From the IMG/VR virus record IMGVR_UViG_3300037332_000177, positions 1 to 32,979 of that record: 32,979 nucleotides of DNA. One strand, 5' to 3'. Below, piece by piece: positions 1 to 6,874 of this stretch (the stretch's first letter is position 1; the number at the start of each line of letters is the position of its first letter). The notes below the pieces were generated by a model, which saw nothing but the letters and a program-made list of their open reading frames with translations, made no database searches and was not told the origin of the DNA. The translations under genes and the position numbers were made by a program. This DNA comes from a virus.

Positions 1-74
1 CCATCGAAAGTAGAACTCTCGACCTTGATAATGACGGATTAATGATTTACCGACTAAGATATACAGCCCAATAA
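1..74 (+). CDS. 3' end of an unidentified + strand gene (partial)
   Basis: Reading from base 3, the sequence stays open for 23 codons and stops at TAA 72-74. The visible residues include TLDLDNDGLMIYRLRY, which looks protein-like. The stop lies 11 bases before the ATG of the next + strand gene, so the two probably form one transcript. The open frame is too short to name. It could be chance, but spacing and direction agree with the neighbour. Confidence 0.4.
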   Translation, partial: IESRTLDLDNDGLMIYRLRYTAQ

Positions 75-85
75 CAAAACAAACT

Positions 86-373
86 ATGACAGATATCACA
101 AAAGACCAATACTTAGCTGCCTTAGATATTGTTGAAAGGTATCATCAGAATCTTTATAAAGAACGAAACCTTATAGCTAGTAAGGAAGAGCGATTTGTAA
201 AAAAGGGGGATTTGGTTGAGTATAGACCATATAACGAGCATGCCCCAACAGCGAAAACTTTTATAGTTGGGGAAAGGTATATTGTCAGAAGTTGGAGAGA
301 AAACAACCTGAGGCTTAGTGTAAAGAATGAAAATGGGCATTCGGTAAGTATGTCAAAATCAGATTTTATTTGA
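86..373 (+). CDS. Hypothetical small protein, 95 aa
   Basis: ATG at 86 follows an A-rich leader (aacaaaacaaact), which is the usual initiation context in this window. The N-terminal 45 residues are helical and charged. The second half (KKGDLVEYRPY, FIVGERYIVRSW, LRLSVKNENGHS) alternates like a small beta-barrel, as in SH3-like or KOW-like phage proteins; that is only a resemblance. It is transcribed towards the packaging genes and ends 11 bases from the stop of the Mu-F-like gene, so the two transcripts converge. An AT-rich + strand gene beside a - strand head operon is typical of a moron. Function unknown. Confidence 0.6.
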   Translation: MTDITKDQYLAALDIVERYHQNLYKERNLIASKEERFVKKGDLVEYRPYNEHAPTAKTFIVGERYIVRSWRENNLRLSVKNENGHSVSMSKSDFI

Positions 374-384
374 ATAACAAACGA

Positions 385-1182
385 TTAACTTCGCTCGATT
401 CCTAATGCTTCGGCCGACCTTCGCGTAACATAGCTATGAGTGCAACGGCAGTTTATCACTTCGCTCGCACCGCCGCTAGGGTCGTGCGGGTATTTCATTG
501 TCACATCGCCAACCTTGAACACTTCACCTTTCTTTACATACTTCCCATTTAACGGTCTGTGGTTCTCTCTGTAATTGCCAATTGCGGAATGATGCCAAAC
601 GGTTAATAATTCTAATTGACTGTCCTTAGCGGCTTGTTCTATGCCAATACTCGCCGCTCTGCCGACTTCTGTTCGTGCAATGGTTAACGCTCTGGACTTT
701 GTGAAGATAACCTTCTCCGCATTGAATAATTTCGCAATGTCGCGGGGAGCCATCCGTTCGGCTGCTGCCTTAACGAGTAACGCCCGAATCATTGTTTTCG
801 TATTTTCAGTTACTCGCGTAATTAATGAAGCAATTTCCAGAGTCGAAGTAGCATTAACCACAATTTGCCGCCAAATCAAACTAAAAAAATCGACATTGGG
901 CGTATCTTTATCTTTGTATTGCTCTAACCTATTTTTTTGATCTTGATAAAAAAACAGTCCAACTTTTAAATAAATCTCCTCAAACAGCTTTTGAAAGTCC
1001 TCCCGCTGTATTTCGTTTAGTCTGTTTTCGGCTGCTGCGGGGGCTTCGTTAACGGCAATTGTCTTGTAACGAATTAAGGTATTATAAAGGTAAGCACGAA
1101 CCATTCTGTAAGTTTGGGCTTCGCTCTTTTCTTTCATCTTCTCATAGTGCAATCGTAACTCCTCAACTGTTTCCATAATCAA
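385..1182 (-). CDS. Phage head morphogenesis protein, Mu gpF / SPP1 gp7-like
   Basis: 265-aa minor head protein of the Phage_Mu_F family, which is packaged with or bound to the portal in the procapsid. The diagnostic C-terminal part is present in order: RTEVGRAASIG at about 170-180, then W-H near 195, HRPLNG near 210, and a terminal block with MKYPHDPSGGASEVINCRC. The arginine, HRPLNG and CRC elements are the family hallmarks. The N-terminal 150 residues are helical. It follows the portal gene with a 20-base overlap, the usual order terminase-portal-gpF. The next head genes (scaffold, capsid) are not in the window. Stop is TAA. Confidence 0.88.
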   Translation of the reverse strand: MIMETVEELRLHYEKMKEKSEAQTYRMVRAYLYNTLIRYKTIAVNEAPAAAENRLNEIQREDFQKLFEEIYLKVGLFFYQDQKNRLEQYKDKDTPNVDFFSLIWRQIVVNATSTLEIASLITRVTENTKTMIRALLVKAAAERMAPRDIAKLFNAEKVIFTKSRALTIARTEVGRAASIGIEQAAKDSQLELLTVWHHSAIGNYRENHRPLNGKYVKKGEVFKVGDVTMKYPHDPSGGASEVINCRCTHSYVTRRSAEALGIERS

Positions 1183-2476
1183 AATTTAAGGGGGTTACTG
1201 GCTCTATTGCATCTTCAAACGAATCGCCCTCACTTACATCGCCATAGTCAAACCATTGCCGTTTTTCTCTGCGGGTCAGAAAGTCGATGTCTTTCATTTT
1301 CGCCATTTCTTCGACCTTATCAAGGGCTAATTCGTCGTAAATGGTTTTATCGAAACAGAACTTTAGCCCGGTTTGTGGCCTAATGATCTCCTCCGATAAT
1401 ATTTCTTCTTGCTTGTTAAGAAAAGGAAACACCCCAAGGTGTAACGCTCTACGTCCGTTCTCCTTACCGTTATTGTATGTGCTGGATGACGATTCGTTAA
1501 AAACAACTTCGGGCGGTAACATGAATACCGCCGCTAATATTTCGCGAATATCCTTCTTGACTTCTAGCGTGATACTTTCCCCAATCGGATTTGCTAAGTT
1601 AATATGTCCTAATTCCTGAGCAACGAGTGCGGCTCGATGTTCGTCTTTCTTCCATAGGGCTGACCTGATTCCGTCACGCATCTTTTGCAAAAGCGTGTTA
1701 TCGTTACTGGCTTCGATTTGGGCATCTGCGTTTTTCGGGAAGAGCAAATGTGCGGAATCTCCCGTCTTAAAAGCTGAATGCTCTCGCTCTAATGCTGCGA
1801 TGTAGGTTTGAAGGTCGGCATAGCATACTTGAACTTTTGACGTTCCGTACAGGTGCGAACCCATCTTGTTGTAATTTGTGCTAAACGAACGCAAAGCGTG
1901 ACAGTCTTTTGGGTCAAACTTTTGGGTGAATAACCCATCGTATTGATATGCCTTAACGGGGTCCTGTGGGCTCCCACCTTCGATGGTGATTTGGTGAGTT
2001 GGTAAGGAATATAACGCAGCGACTTGACCATCTACCTTTTGTGTATTAATCAGGTTAAAACCCGAAATATCGTAAAAAGCAGATAAGCTGTAAATAAATT
2101 CTCCGAACGATTGCATTTCGTTCGGCTTAGTAAGCAGTCGTTTTGTTCGATAATAAGGGGATGTAACGGTTATGTCGTCTAGGTAAATCTCTTCGACTCC
2201 CTTTTCTTTTGCTTTTTTGAGTAGCTTAGTTTCATAGGTATCTTTTGCAAAACCATTAAACTTCTGAAAGTCTTTTGCGGCTTCTTGGTCTTTTACCTTG
2301 TATAACATGGGTTTGGCCTGACTCGCTTTCTCTGCCTTGTAATTCATCAGGGCAAATAGAATGGAGTTGACTTGATACAAATCTGCGTACTTGTGTAGGG
2401 GTGCAGAATGTTGAAGGCTTACGTTCTTTACGTAATCGTAAATAATTTTGTTATAATTGGATTCCATTGCGTTCAA
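1163..2476 (-). CDS. Phage portal protein (HK97-type)
   Basis: 437-aa portal protein, forming the dodecameric ring at one capsid vertex through which DNA is packaged and to which the tail connects. Supporting features are the length, the position between large terminase and Mu-F-like gene, and characteristic stretches such as SFGEFIYSLSAFYDISGFNLINT (about 120-142, here shown in part by FIYSLSAFYDISGFN), LAALFMLPPEVV-like ILAAVFMLPPEVVF near 310-325, and a C-terminal helical region with LTRREKRQWFDYGD (about 395-408), typical of portals reading as 'lTrNEaR'. It overlaps the downstream head gene by 20 bases, suggesting translational coupling. A 58-base gap separates it from the terminase gene. 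Confidence 0.88.
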   Translation of the reverse strand: MNAMESNYNKIIYDYVKNVSLQHSAPLHKYADLYQVNSILFALMNYKAEKASQAKPMLYKVKDQEAAKDFQKFNGFAKDTYETKLLKKAKEKGVEEIYLDDITVTSPYYRTKRLLTKPNEMQSFGEFIYSLSAFYDISGFNLINTQKVDGQVAALYSLPTHQITIEGGSPQDPVKAYQYDGLFTQKFDPKDCHALRSFSTNYNKMGSHLYGTSKVQVCYADLQTYIAALEREHSAFKTGDSAHLLFPKNADAQIEASNDNTLLQKMRDGIRSALWKKDEHRAALVAQELGHINLANPIGESITLEVKKDIREILAAVFMLPPEVVFNESSSSTYNNGKENGRRALHLGVFPFLNKQEEILSEEIIRPQTGLKFCFDKTIYDELALDKVEEMAKMKDIDFLTRREKRQWFDYGDVSEGDSFEDAIEPVTPLNFDYGNS

Positions 2477-2534
2477 ATTAAGAACGCAGCATTAACGGGT
2501 CTTGGCAGGACAAATGTACGAAAAAAAATAGTGT

Positions 2535-3863
2535 TTATGCAACTTCCCACGATAAGCTGGGTTTTATCTCGAACCAGTAACGCATCATGACCATATCGGA
2601 GTAATCGGGGGAACGCCCTAACTGCTCTTTTACGTCCTCTTTGCTCATTATTTCAAGTTTCCCGTCCTTGTCCATATTCTTTTGCTTGACGTATTGAAGT
2701 TCTTCTATTAGTTTTTCTTTGGCTACGCCGTCAATGCCGAAATAAATCAAGTTATTATTAATCAAATCGCTTATTCCATAATAGCATTGAGTTTTTAAGT
2801 TACGGTAATTTTGCTCTACTGTGCCAATTTTCAATGCCCTAGACCCGTTCACAAACCCTTTACATTTCATGAAGTCTACGACCCCGCCACCTACGCCATC
2901 TTCATCTACGATTATATTTGATAATGGGATTTGGTATTGTGTCCGCAATCTTTCTAACTCTTCTTTGACTTCATCTAACCCACTTTTGTCAATGGTCACA
3001 ATCTTAAATAATCGAAGTCCAGACCAAACGCCAATAACCGTCTTATCTCCACCAAATCGGGCGATGTCGGCAACAATATACTTTGTGCCTGAATCGACAA
3101 AAGCGTTTGTGAAAGTGTTTAATATATTTTCGTATGGAATTAATATTGCTGGGTCATCGTCGTATTCCCAATTTCCAAAAAGCAAACGTTGTTTCTCGCT
3201 TTCGCTTAGTATCAATTTGAGGTTGTCAATATATCCCTGCGGCAATTTTTTATTATCCTCTGGAAGGGCTTGAACAAACTTCCTAAAAATGGGTAATTCG
3301 TCTTTTTTGTTTGGTAAGTAAAATTGATTGTAAAGATAGTTCTTCATCGGATTGCAAGTTTGAAGAACCTTTCCTTTCAAATTAAATACATCATTCTTCC
3401 ATCGACCAACCGAAGCTAAGAGATTATTCTTTGCTGATAACTCAAATTCTCCCGCTTCTTCTATCCATCCACGAGTCATTTGCATAGAGCCAAAACGTGC
3501 ATAAAGCGGGTCTGATGGCATATGTTTAGCATCGAGAAGAAAAACCTTAGAGCCGTTGTAAAGTTCAAAATAATTATCCTGACCTTGATAGTTGTAATAC
3601 TTTGCCCCTATCCCCAAGTTTTTTAAAACTTCGTGAATTGATGGAATGGTGAATTTTCTTAAATCGTTTAGTTTTTTACGGGCAATAAAGTACATCGTTT
3701 CTGGGTAAATGAGAGCATCCCCGAATATAAGCGAACACCCAAGATACGACTTACCAGAACCTTTACTGCCTCCGTAGGCAATTTCCATTGTTTCGTCATC
3801 GAGCCAATATTTTGCGGCAAGTTTTTGCTTTTCGTTTTTGTGGCTATCAAATTCAACTATCAT
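2535..3863 (-). CDS. terL: Terminase large subunit (ATPase/nuclease)
   Basis: 442-aa packaging motor. The N-terminal ATPase has Walker A GGSKGSGKS at 31-39 and a Walker B/catalytic region GWIEEAGEF at 132-140, followed by a coupling motif near QTCNP (168-172). The C-terminal RNase H-like nuclease shows three acidic sites: ADIARFGGDKT (D266), IIVDEDGVGGG (D320/E321) and SPDYSDMVM (D423). Length and domain order match complete TerL proteins. Its ATG overlaps the stop of the upstream small-terminase gene (ATGA), so the two are translationally coupled. It cuts concatemeric DNA and drives it through the portal encoded next. Confidence 0.95.
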   Translation of the reverse strand: MIVEFDSHKNEKQKLAAKYWLDDETMEIAYGGSKGSGKSYLGCSLIFGDALIYPETMYFIARKKLNDLRKFTIPSIHEVLKNLGIGAKYYNYQGQDNYFELYNGSKVFLLDAKHMPSDPLYARFGSMQMTRGWIEEAGEFELSAKNNLLASVGRWKNDVFNLKGKVLQTCNPMKNYLYNQFYLPNKKDELPIFRKFVQALPEDNKKLPQGYIDNLKLILSESEKQRLLFGNWEYDDDPAILIPYENILNTFTNAFVDSGTKYIVADIARFGGDKTVIGVWSGLRLFKIVTIDKSGLDEVKEELERLRTQYQIPLSNIIVDEDGVGGGVVDFMKCKGFVNGSRALKIGTVEQNYRNLKTQCYYGISDLINNNLIYFGIDGVAKEKLIEELQYVKQKNMDKDGKLEIMSKEDVKEQLGRSPDYSDMVMMRYWFEIKPSLSWEVA

Positions 3864-4210
3864 TTTATTACCATTCCGGTTATCGGCTTAATCTCTACCG
3901 ACCCTGAATGTTCAGTCTTGTTTGCCGTTAATCGGCTATGTTCATCAGGGGTAGCTATTATCTTAAAGAGGGCTATTTGTAACGTAGCATTATCACCTTT
4001 TTGCCATCGTGACAAAAGATTTTGCTTGGTTATTATTTTATTATCTTCTAAGGCTTTTAATACCCTGTCCGACTTGTTCAAGTCAAGTTCATAAAACGTT
4101 GTTTTCCCGATGCCTTTGTAGAACGAAAATATCATTTCTAAAGTAAATAAATTATTCGCTTCTATACATCTTACAATCGCTTCTTCATGTATTTCTGGGT
4201 CTTTTTTCAT
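3860..4210 (-). CDS. Terminase small subunit (probable)
   Basis: 116 aa from the ATG at 4208-4210 (a longer reading from a TTG at 4261 is less likely because it lacks ATG). It begins MKKDPEIHEEAIVRCIE and has a central helical part (FYKGIGKTTFYELDL, then LSRWQKGDNATLQIALFKI), ending in a basic/polar tail. Small terminases are short helix-turn-helix DNA-binding proteins that recognise the packaging site and sit just before TerL; this gene overlaps TerL by ATGA. The phrase 'ATLQIALFKIIATPDEHSRL' resembles the conserved end of small terminases in Bacteroidota phages. The assignment rests mainly on position plus this resemblance. Confidence 0.7.
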   Translation of the reverse strand: MKKDPEIHEEAIVRCIEANNLFTLEMIFSFYKGIGKTTFYELDLNKSDRVLKALEDNKIITKQNLLSRWQKGDNATLQIALFKIIATPDEHSRLTANKTEHSGSVEIKPITGMVIK

Positions 4211-4211
4211 A

Positions 4212-4334
4212 TTATTCAAAAGAATTAATACCGTTAAAATATTCTCTATAAAATTGGACAAGGTCTAAGGCTACTGTAATCGTTCTTTGTTCGTGGCTTT
4301 TACTTCTTTGCTTCGGGTTTACTTCGTTCTCCGT
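4212..4334 (-). other. Open stretch without a start codon ahead of terS
   Basis: Forty protein-like codons (ending LDLVQFYREYFNGINSFE) run up to a TAA that is one base from the small-terminase ATG. There is no ATG, GTG or TTG in frame. The same frame continues upstream through a TAA (4335-4337), then 26 open codons with CKTCG, to the stop of the 65-aa gene. It may be a decayed small gene or chance. Confidence 0.2.
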
Positions 4335-4415
4335 TTAACTTATTCCCTCACGAAGATTCTGACTTTCCCCACATGTTTTACATTGTAATATAACGTAATA
4401 TAGCGATTTTAAGTT

Positions 4416-4613
4416 TCAGATAAATTTGCTTGATTCTTTCAATCCGTTCTCCAACTCAAAAACGATTATCATTCCTTTGATTGGGAACTTCTTAGCGGAG
4501 TAGAGTGAATTCAAGAAACTTTCTCTGGATTTGTACCCGCACATCTCTGACACCTTCGTATCAGTCCATTCGTAGTGGACTTTCATACGGTCATAGCGTT
4601 CTTTCCAGGTCAT
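4416..4613 (-). CDS. Small DNA-binding-like protein, 65 aa
   Basis: Start ATG at 4611-4613, four bases after the stop of the preceding gene; a longer reading to 4658 would overlap that gene and is rejected. The sequence MTWKERYDRMKVHYEW, TDTKVSEMCGYKSRESFLNS, KKFPIKGMIIVFELEN has the spacing of a lambda-Cro/Xre-like helix-turn-helix (helix 'TDTKVSEMCGYKS', recognition helix 'RESFLNSLY', then a helix ending VFELEN). It therefore may be a regulator or an accessory packaging factor. The position just ahead of the terminase genes would also suit a small-terminase partner. Product identity is uncertain. Confidence 0.6.
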   Translation of the reverse strand: MTWKERYDRMKVHYEWTDTKVSEMCGYKSRESFLNSLYSAKKFPIKGMIIVFELENGLKESSKFI

Positions 4614-4617
4614 AATA

Positions 4618-5049
4618 TTAAAAATTAAAGTCAACATCAAAGTGTGCATCTGATTCAAAGACGACCTTGCCGAACTCCGAAAGATTATCTATCCAGACCA
4701 TAGGGTCTTTGTCCGTATCGAACAGACTTTCTTCGATGTCGTCATTCCAAGAATCAGGAACCACAATTACGTCTATATTTTCAAGTAACTCGTCTTTAGA
4801 CATTGTTACCCTGAACTCGTCGTAACCGAAGTCTTTGCCTGCATCGGCATCTTTACAGTCGTACAGACCGCTATACTCTTTCGAGTATAGAACGATAGCG
4901 AAATCGCCTGCTGCTATTAGCTTGCGGCTGAATGATGTTGAAAAGCAATATTCAGCTTCTTCGCTTCTGAATATATTGCCACCAGAAACCTTACGAAAAA
5001 GTGGAGTTGTTTTTTGCTCTTGCTTTAGGTCGTTTCCAAATCCGCTCAT
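4618..5049 (-). CDS. Hypothetical acidic protein, 143 aa
   Basis: First gene after the promoter at 5096-5127, ATG at 5047-5049. The product is strongly acidic, especially in the C-terminal half (NDDIEESLFDTDKDP, ending DAHFDVDFNF), and has no recognisable motif. A hydrophobic block FSRKLIAAGDFAIVLYSKEYSGLY is internal and too polar for a membrane segment. Four bases separate its stop from the next ATG. It heads the packaging transcript; function unknown. Confidence 0.6.
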   Translation of the reverse strand: MSGFGNDLKQEQKTTPLFRKVSGGNIFRSEEAEYCFSTSFSRKLIAAGDFAIVLYSKEYSGLYDCKDADAGKDFGYDEFRVTMSKDELLENIDVIVVPDSWNDDIEESLFDTDKDPMVWIDNLSEFGKVVFESDAHFDVDFNF

Positions 5050-5095
5050 GGTAGTATTGATTAGCGTTCGGGCTGTGTTGCCCTTATTGCTTATA

Positions 5096-5127
5096 CAAAT
5101 ATAGAAAAAGAAACATATATGTTACAA
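5096..5127 (-). promoter_or_regulatory. Bacteroidota-type promoter for the packaging operon
   Basis: On the - strand TTG (5127-5125), 21 bases, then TATATTTG (5103-5096), which fits the Bacteroidota primary-sigma consensus TAnnTTTG at -7. The spacer holds a palindrome ACATATATGT (5113-5122), which could be an operator. The first ATG is 47 bases downstream. The identical element with the same 21-base spacing occurs at 14875-14906. Confidence 0.65.
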
Positions 5128-5200
5128 CTATATGTGATGAACGGCAAATCTCGATGGGTGAGTGGTTAGTCAGGAGGGAGATTCTGTGAATTTGTCCATT

Positions 5201-5413
5201 TTATTTTTGCTTAGTTTGTTTTGACCAACGTTCGACCGGCCACCCAAGTTCTTTTGATTCATTTACGAAGTTGACAACCTCTGATTGAGTCATTAGCGTT
5301 ATAATGAATTTGGGTCTTTCGGTTCTTCGCCACAATGTTGTCGTCAATCTTTTGAGGTAATAATTGCACGTGAGCCTTTTGATTACAATATAGGTTGAAT
5401 CTTTCAGGTCCAT
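5201..5413 (-). CDS. Hypothetical protein, 70 aa
   Basis: ATG at 5411-5413, preceded by an A-rich leader. The product is basic (MDLKDSTYIVIKRLTCNYYL, WRRTERPKFIITLMTQSEV) and ends in KQTKQK. It may be a small nucleic-acid-binding or regulatory protein, but no family is recognised. It sits between the antirepressor gene and the packaging promoter, separated from the antirepressor by a strong hairpin. Confidence 0.5.
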   Translation of the reverse strand: MDLKDSTYIVIKRLTCNYYLKRLTTTLWRRTERPKFIITLMTQSEVVNFVNESKELGWPVERWSKQTKQK

Positions 5414-5431
5414 GATTGCATTTTTTGATTT

Positions 5432-5459
5432 AATCCTACGGCAGGTTGACCGTAGGATT
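5432..5459 (-). terminator. 10-bp hairpin after the antirepressor gene
   Basis: Perfect arms AATCCTACGG (5432-5441) and CCGTAGGATT (5450-5459) with an 8-base loop, lying 8 bases past the end of the antirepressor gene. There is no downstream T run on the - strand, so it may be a factor-dependent terminator or an RNA-stability element. The right side contains GGTTGACCG, the same word as in the repeat array near 7970 and 8050. Confidence 0.45.
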
Positions 5460-5466
5460 TGATGAA

Positions 5467-6060
5467 TTACGCTATACTGGTATTGAAAAGCAAATCTAAA
5501 ACCTTAATTGGGTAGAGTTTCACCCGTCCGAATCGGGGGTCGGGGATTGTGTCCATTTCGTAACCGTTCGCCTTGCAAATATTTGATGCTTTGCGACCGA
5601 GTTCAGCGGCTCGTTTCAATCCCACTTGAATTCCTTTCAGCGAACCATACCCGGCTATTGTGAAGTATTCTGGCCTTGTCGTTATTCTTGCTTCAACTTG
5701 TTTTAGCCGACTATCGAACTCGATTTGTTGCAACCGCATTAATATGATGGGGTCTTGGGGAAGTTGGGCTTGTGTCTTCATGCTTGCCCAGTCGTCGATT
5801 ATCATCATCCGCAGTTTGATAGAGTAACCTGACGCAAGACAAAGCGATAAGCGTTCGTTTAGTAAGACTTCGGCGGTGTACCCTCTGCTGTCCTTTATTT
5901 CACGATAATTTAGATGATCCACATTTGGATTATCTAATTCGTCAACCATATTGCGGATATCCCGCAATACGTGAGAGTGTAGCTTACCAGTCTTTTCGGC
6001 TATACGCTTACTTGACATCGTTTTTTCAGAATTTTGAATTAAATTAATCTTTTCAACCAA
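5467..6060 (-). CDS. Rha-family phage regulator / antirepressor
   Basis: 197 aa. The N-terminal 90 residues match the Rha domain (pRha): MSSKRIAEKTGKLHSHVLRD, IRNMVDELDN, then a YREIKDSRGYTAEVLLNERL block typical of 'y.d.rGr...Yll.rdgf'. It carries ASGYS and a helix where Rha proteins read 'kmigfr..wieaF'. The C-terminal part (GLKRAAELGRKASNICKANG, then DPRFGRVKLYPIKVLDLLF) resembles the C-terminal DNA-binding domain of Bacteroidota phage antirepressors ('lGkkaskiCke.G....v.dprfG.vn.Yp'). Such proteins counteract a prophage repressor or regulate lytic genes. No cognate CI-type repressor or integrase is seen. The gene lies just downstream of the tRNA-Met, with 7 bases between. Confidence 0.8.
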   Translation of the reverse strand: MVEKINLIQNSEKTMSSKRIAEKTGKLHSHVLRDIRNMVDELDNPNVDHLNYREIKDSRGYTAEVLLNERLSLCLASGYSIKLRMMIIDDWASMKTQAQLPQDPIILMRLQQIEFDSRLKQVEARITTRPEYFTIAGYGSLKGIQVGLKRAAELGRKASNICKANGYEMDTIPDPRFGRVKLYPIKVLDLLFNTSIA

Positions 6061-6067
6061 AACAGAG

Positions 6068-6140
6068 TTGCGGGGGAAGGATTCGAACCTCCGACCTTTG
6101 GGTTATGAGCCCAACGAACTGCCAACTGTTCTACCCCGCG
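6068..6140 (-). tRNA. tRNA-Met (CAT), initiator type
   Basis: 73-nt cloverleaf: acceptor CGCGGGG/CCCCGCA with a C1xA72 mismatch, D arm GAAC-AGTTGGCA-GTTC with A11:T24, anticodon arm TTGGG-CTCATAA-CCCAA, T arm GGAGG-TTCGAAT-CCTTC, discriminator A, no encoded CCA. The C1xA72 mismatch, A11:U24 and the three G:C pairs at the base of the anticodon loop are the established bacterial initiator (fMet) determinants. It is therefore an initiator rather than an elongator tRNA. It sits immediately upstream of the antirepressor gene on the same strand. Confidence 0.93.
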
Positions 6141-6359
6141 ATATTAAATTATGTTGTTGTATAAAAAACAAAGATTTGAGCACCACCTCAATTACCTTAT
6201 TATCAATTAGTTATCTGCTAAAGAATCAATGGTAAGTGCTTGTTTGAGCACTGATGTAAATAACCTTTTCGCAATTGAAATAAATTCGGCGACTGATACC
6301 CCAATCGCCTAATTTACGTAGTCCGTGTGGTGGACAAATCCTTTTTTTCGATTACGTCG

Positions 6360-6422
6360 CTTCGGGTGCTGGACTCGAACCAGCGACAAACAACAGGCTC
6401 TCACCAACTGAGCTACCCCGAA
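6360..6422 (-). pseudogene. Truncated tRNA lacking a normal anticodon arm
   Basis: Acceptor arms TTCGGGG and ACCCGAA pair at six of seven positions, the D arm GCTC-AGTTGGTGA-GAGC and T arm GCTGG-TTCGAGT-CCAGC are intact, and the discriminator is G. Only about 12 nt (CTGTTGTTTGTC) lie between the D and T arms where about 23 are expected. The total is 63 nt, so the anticodon stem cannot form. This is a decayed tRNA, not a decodable one. Confidence 0.7.
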
Positions 6423-6465
6423 TACCAAACAGCAACGTTGCTGTCTCGCTTACAATATTACGCAT

Positions 6466-6497
6466 AATATCGCAATAACCTGCAATAATGCGATATT
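6466..6497. repeat. Inverted repeat AATATCGCA ... TGCGATATT
   Basis: 9-bp perfect arms with a 14-base loop, in the AT-rich space after the 53-aa gene. GCGATATTAAAT also occurs after the tRNA-Met (6138-6149), and a related palindrome occurs at 24176-24201. It could be an operator or a weak bidirectional terminator. Confidence 0.35.
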
Positions 6498-6510
6498 AAA
6501 TGTAAAAATA

Positions 6511-6672
6511 TTATTCGTCTTGGTCCTCTACTTTTTTAATCAAGGCTTTCAATTTCTCCTTAATTTCGTCGTAGTGCTTCTCTTGCACCCGGACTGCAAT
6601 CGTCTTGGTGGGGGCTTTTTTCGGCTGTCCTGAGCCTTTTCGTCGCCCCCCGTGCGTTGAGTTATTCTTCAT
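6511..6672 (-). CDS. Small basic protein with GGRRKGSGQPKK motif, 53 aa
   Basis: ATG at 6670-6672, TAA at 6511-6513. The product begins MKNNSTHGGRRKGSGQPKKA, then KTIAVRVQEKHYDEIKEKLK. The opening fits the 'GGkR.GaGrPk...kTiaVRVp' pattern common in small phage and plasmid proteins thought to bind DNA (ribbon-helix-helix-like beta strand 'KTIAVRV' followed by a helix). The C-terminus is a charged helix, possibly a dimerisation or coiled-coil segment. A duplicated start region and a strong hairpin lie upstream (6714-6778). Exact role unknown. Confidence 0.65.
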   Translation of the reverse strand: MKNNSTHGGRRKGSGQPKKAPTKTIAVRVQEKHYDEIKEKLKALIKKVEDQDE

Positions 6673-6778
6673 GCTTAGTTGGCTTCAACGTTCCATTTGG
6701 GGTAGTGGTCTGGTCACAGAGGGGCATCAATGCCCCTCTGTGAAATCCCGTGCATTGTTTTATTCTTCATGCTTAGTT
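6651..6778 (-). repeat. Duplicated translation start region
   Basis: Two near-identical segments, 6651-6680 and 6749-6778, share AACTAAGCATGAAGAATAA on the - strand. The second carries an 18-codon reading frame (6770 down to 6714; MKNKTMHGISQRGIDAPL) that ends inside the hairpin 6714-6743. The first is the start of the 53-aa gene. This looks like a leader peptide or a remnant of a duplicated gene start. Confidence 0.5.
6714..6743. promoter_or_regulatory. 14-bp perfect palindromic hairpin in the leader of the 53-aa gene
   Basis: Arms TCACAGAGGGGCAT (6714-6727) and ATGCCCCTCTGTGA (6730-6743) separated by two bases. No T run follows on either strand, so it is not a standard intrinsic terminator. 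On the - strand it overlaps the last codons and stop of the 18-codon leader frame, so a translating ribosome would open it. Confidence 0.55.
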
Positions 6779-6785
6779 TAGTGGG

Positions 6786-6874
6786 GCGTAACGCACCGTG
6801 TTGTATATTCTGTTCGAGATAATATCCTCGAAACCTGAAAGGTCGAGAATATCGAGTAGCCTTTTGTTGTAAGC
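6786..6874 (-). repeat. attC-like site of cassette C
   Basis: Left core GCTTACAAC (6874-6866) and right core GTTACGC (6792-6786) on the - strand enclose a hairpin with arms around CTCGATATTCTCGACC and GGTTTCGAGGATATT, unequal by extra bases as in attC sites. Length is 89 bp, within the usual attC range. Confidence 0.5.

Noticed and set aside
641-940. Open frame on the + strand across the gpF-like gene
   Set aside because: It is the antisense shadow of a well supported gene and has no protein-like features.
4211-4261. TTG start at 4261 for the small terminase
   Set aside because: An ATG at 4210 lies directly after a stop codon, and the extra residues look unlike the rest of the protein.
6141-6359. 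Additional tRNA remnants between the two tRNA-like genes
   Set aside because: Short hairpins such as GTGCT-TGTTTG-AGCAC are present, but no T-arm or acceptor pattern could be assembled.
6714-6743. Palindrome as an intrinsic terminator
   Set aside because: There is no T run after the stem on either strand, and it sits upstream of, not after, a gene.
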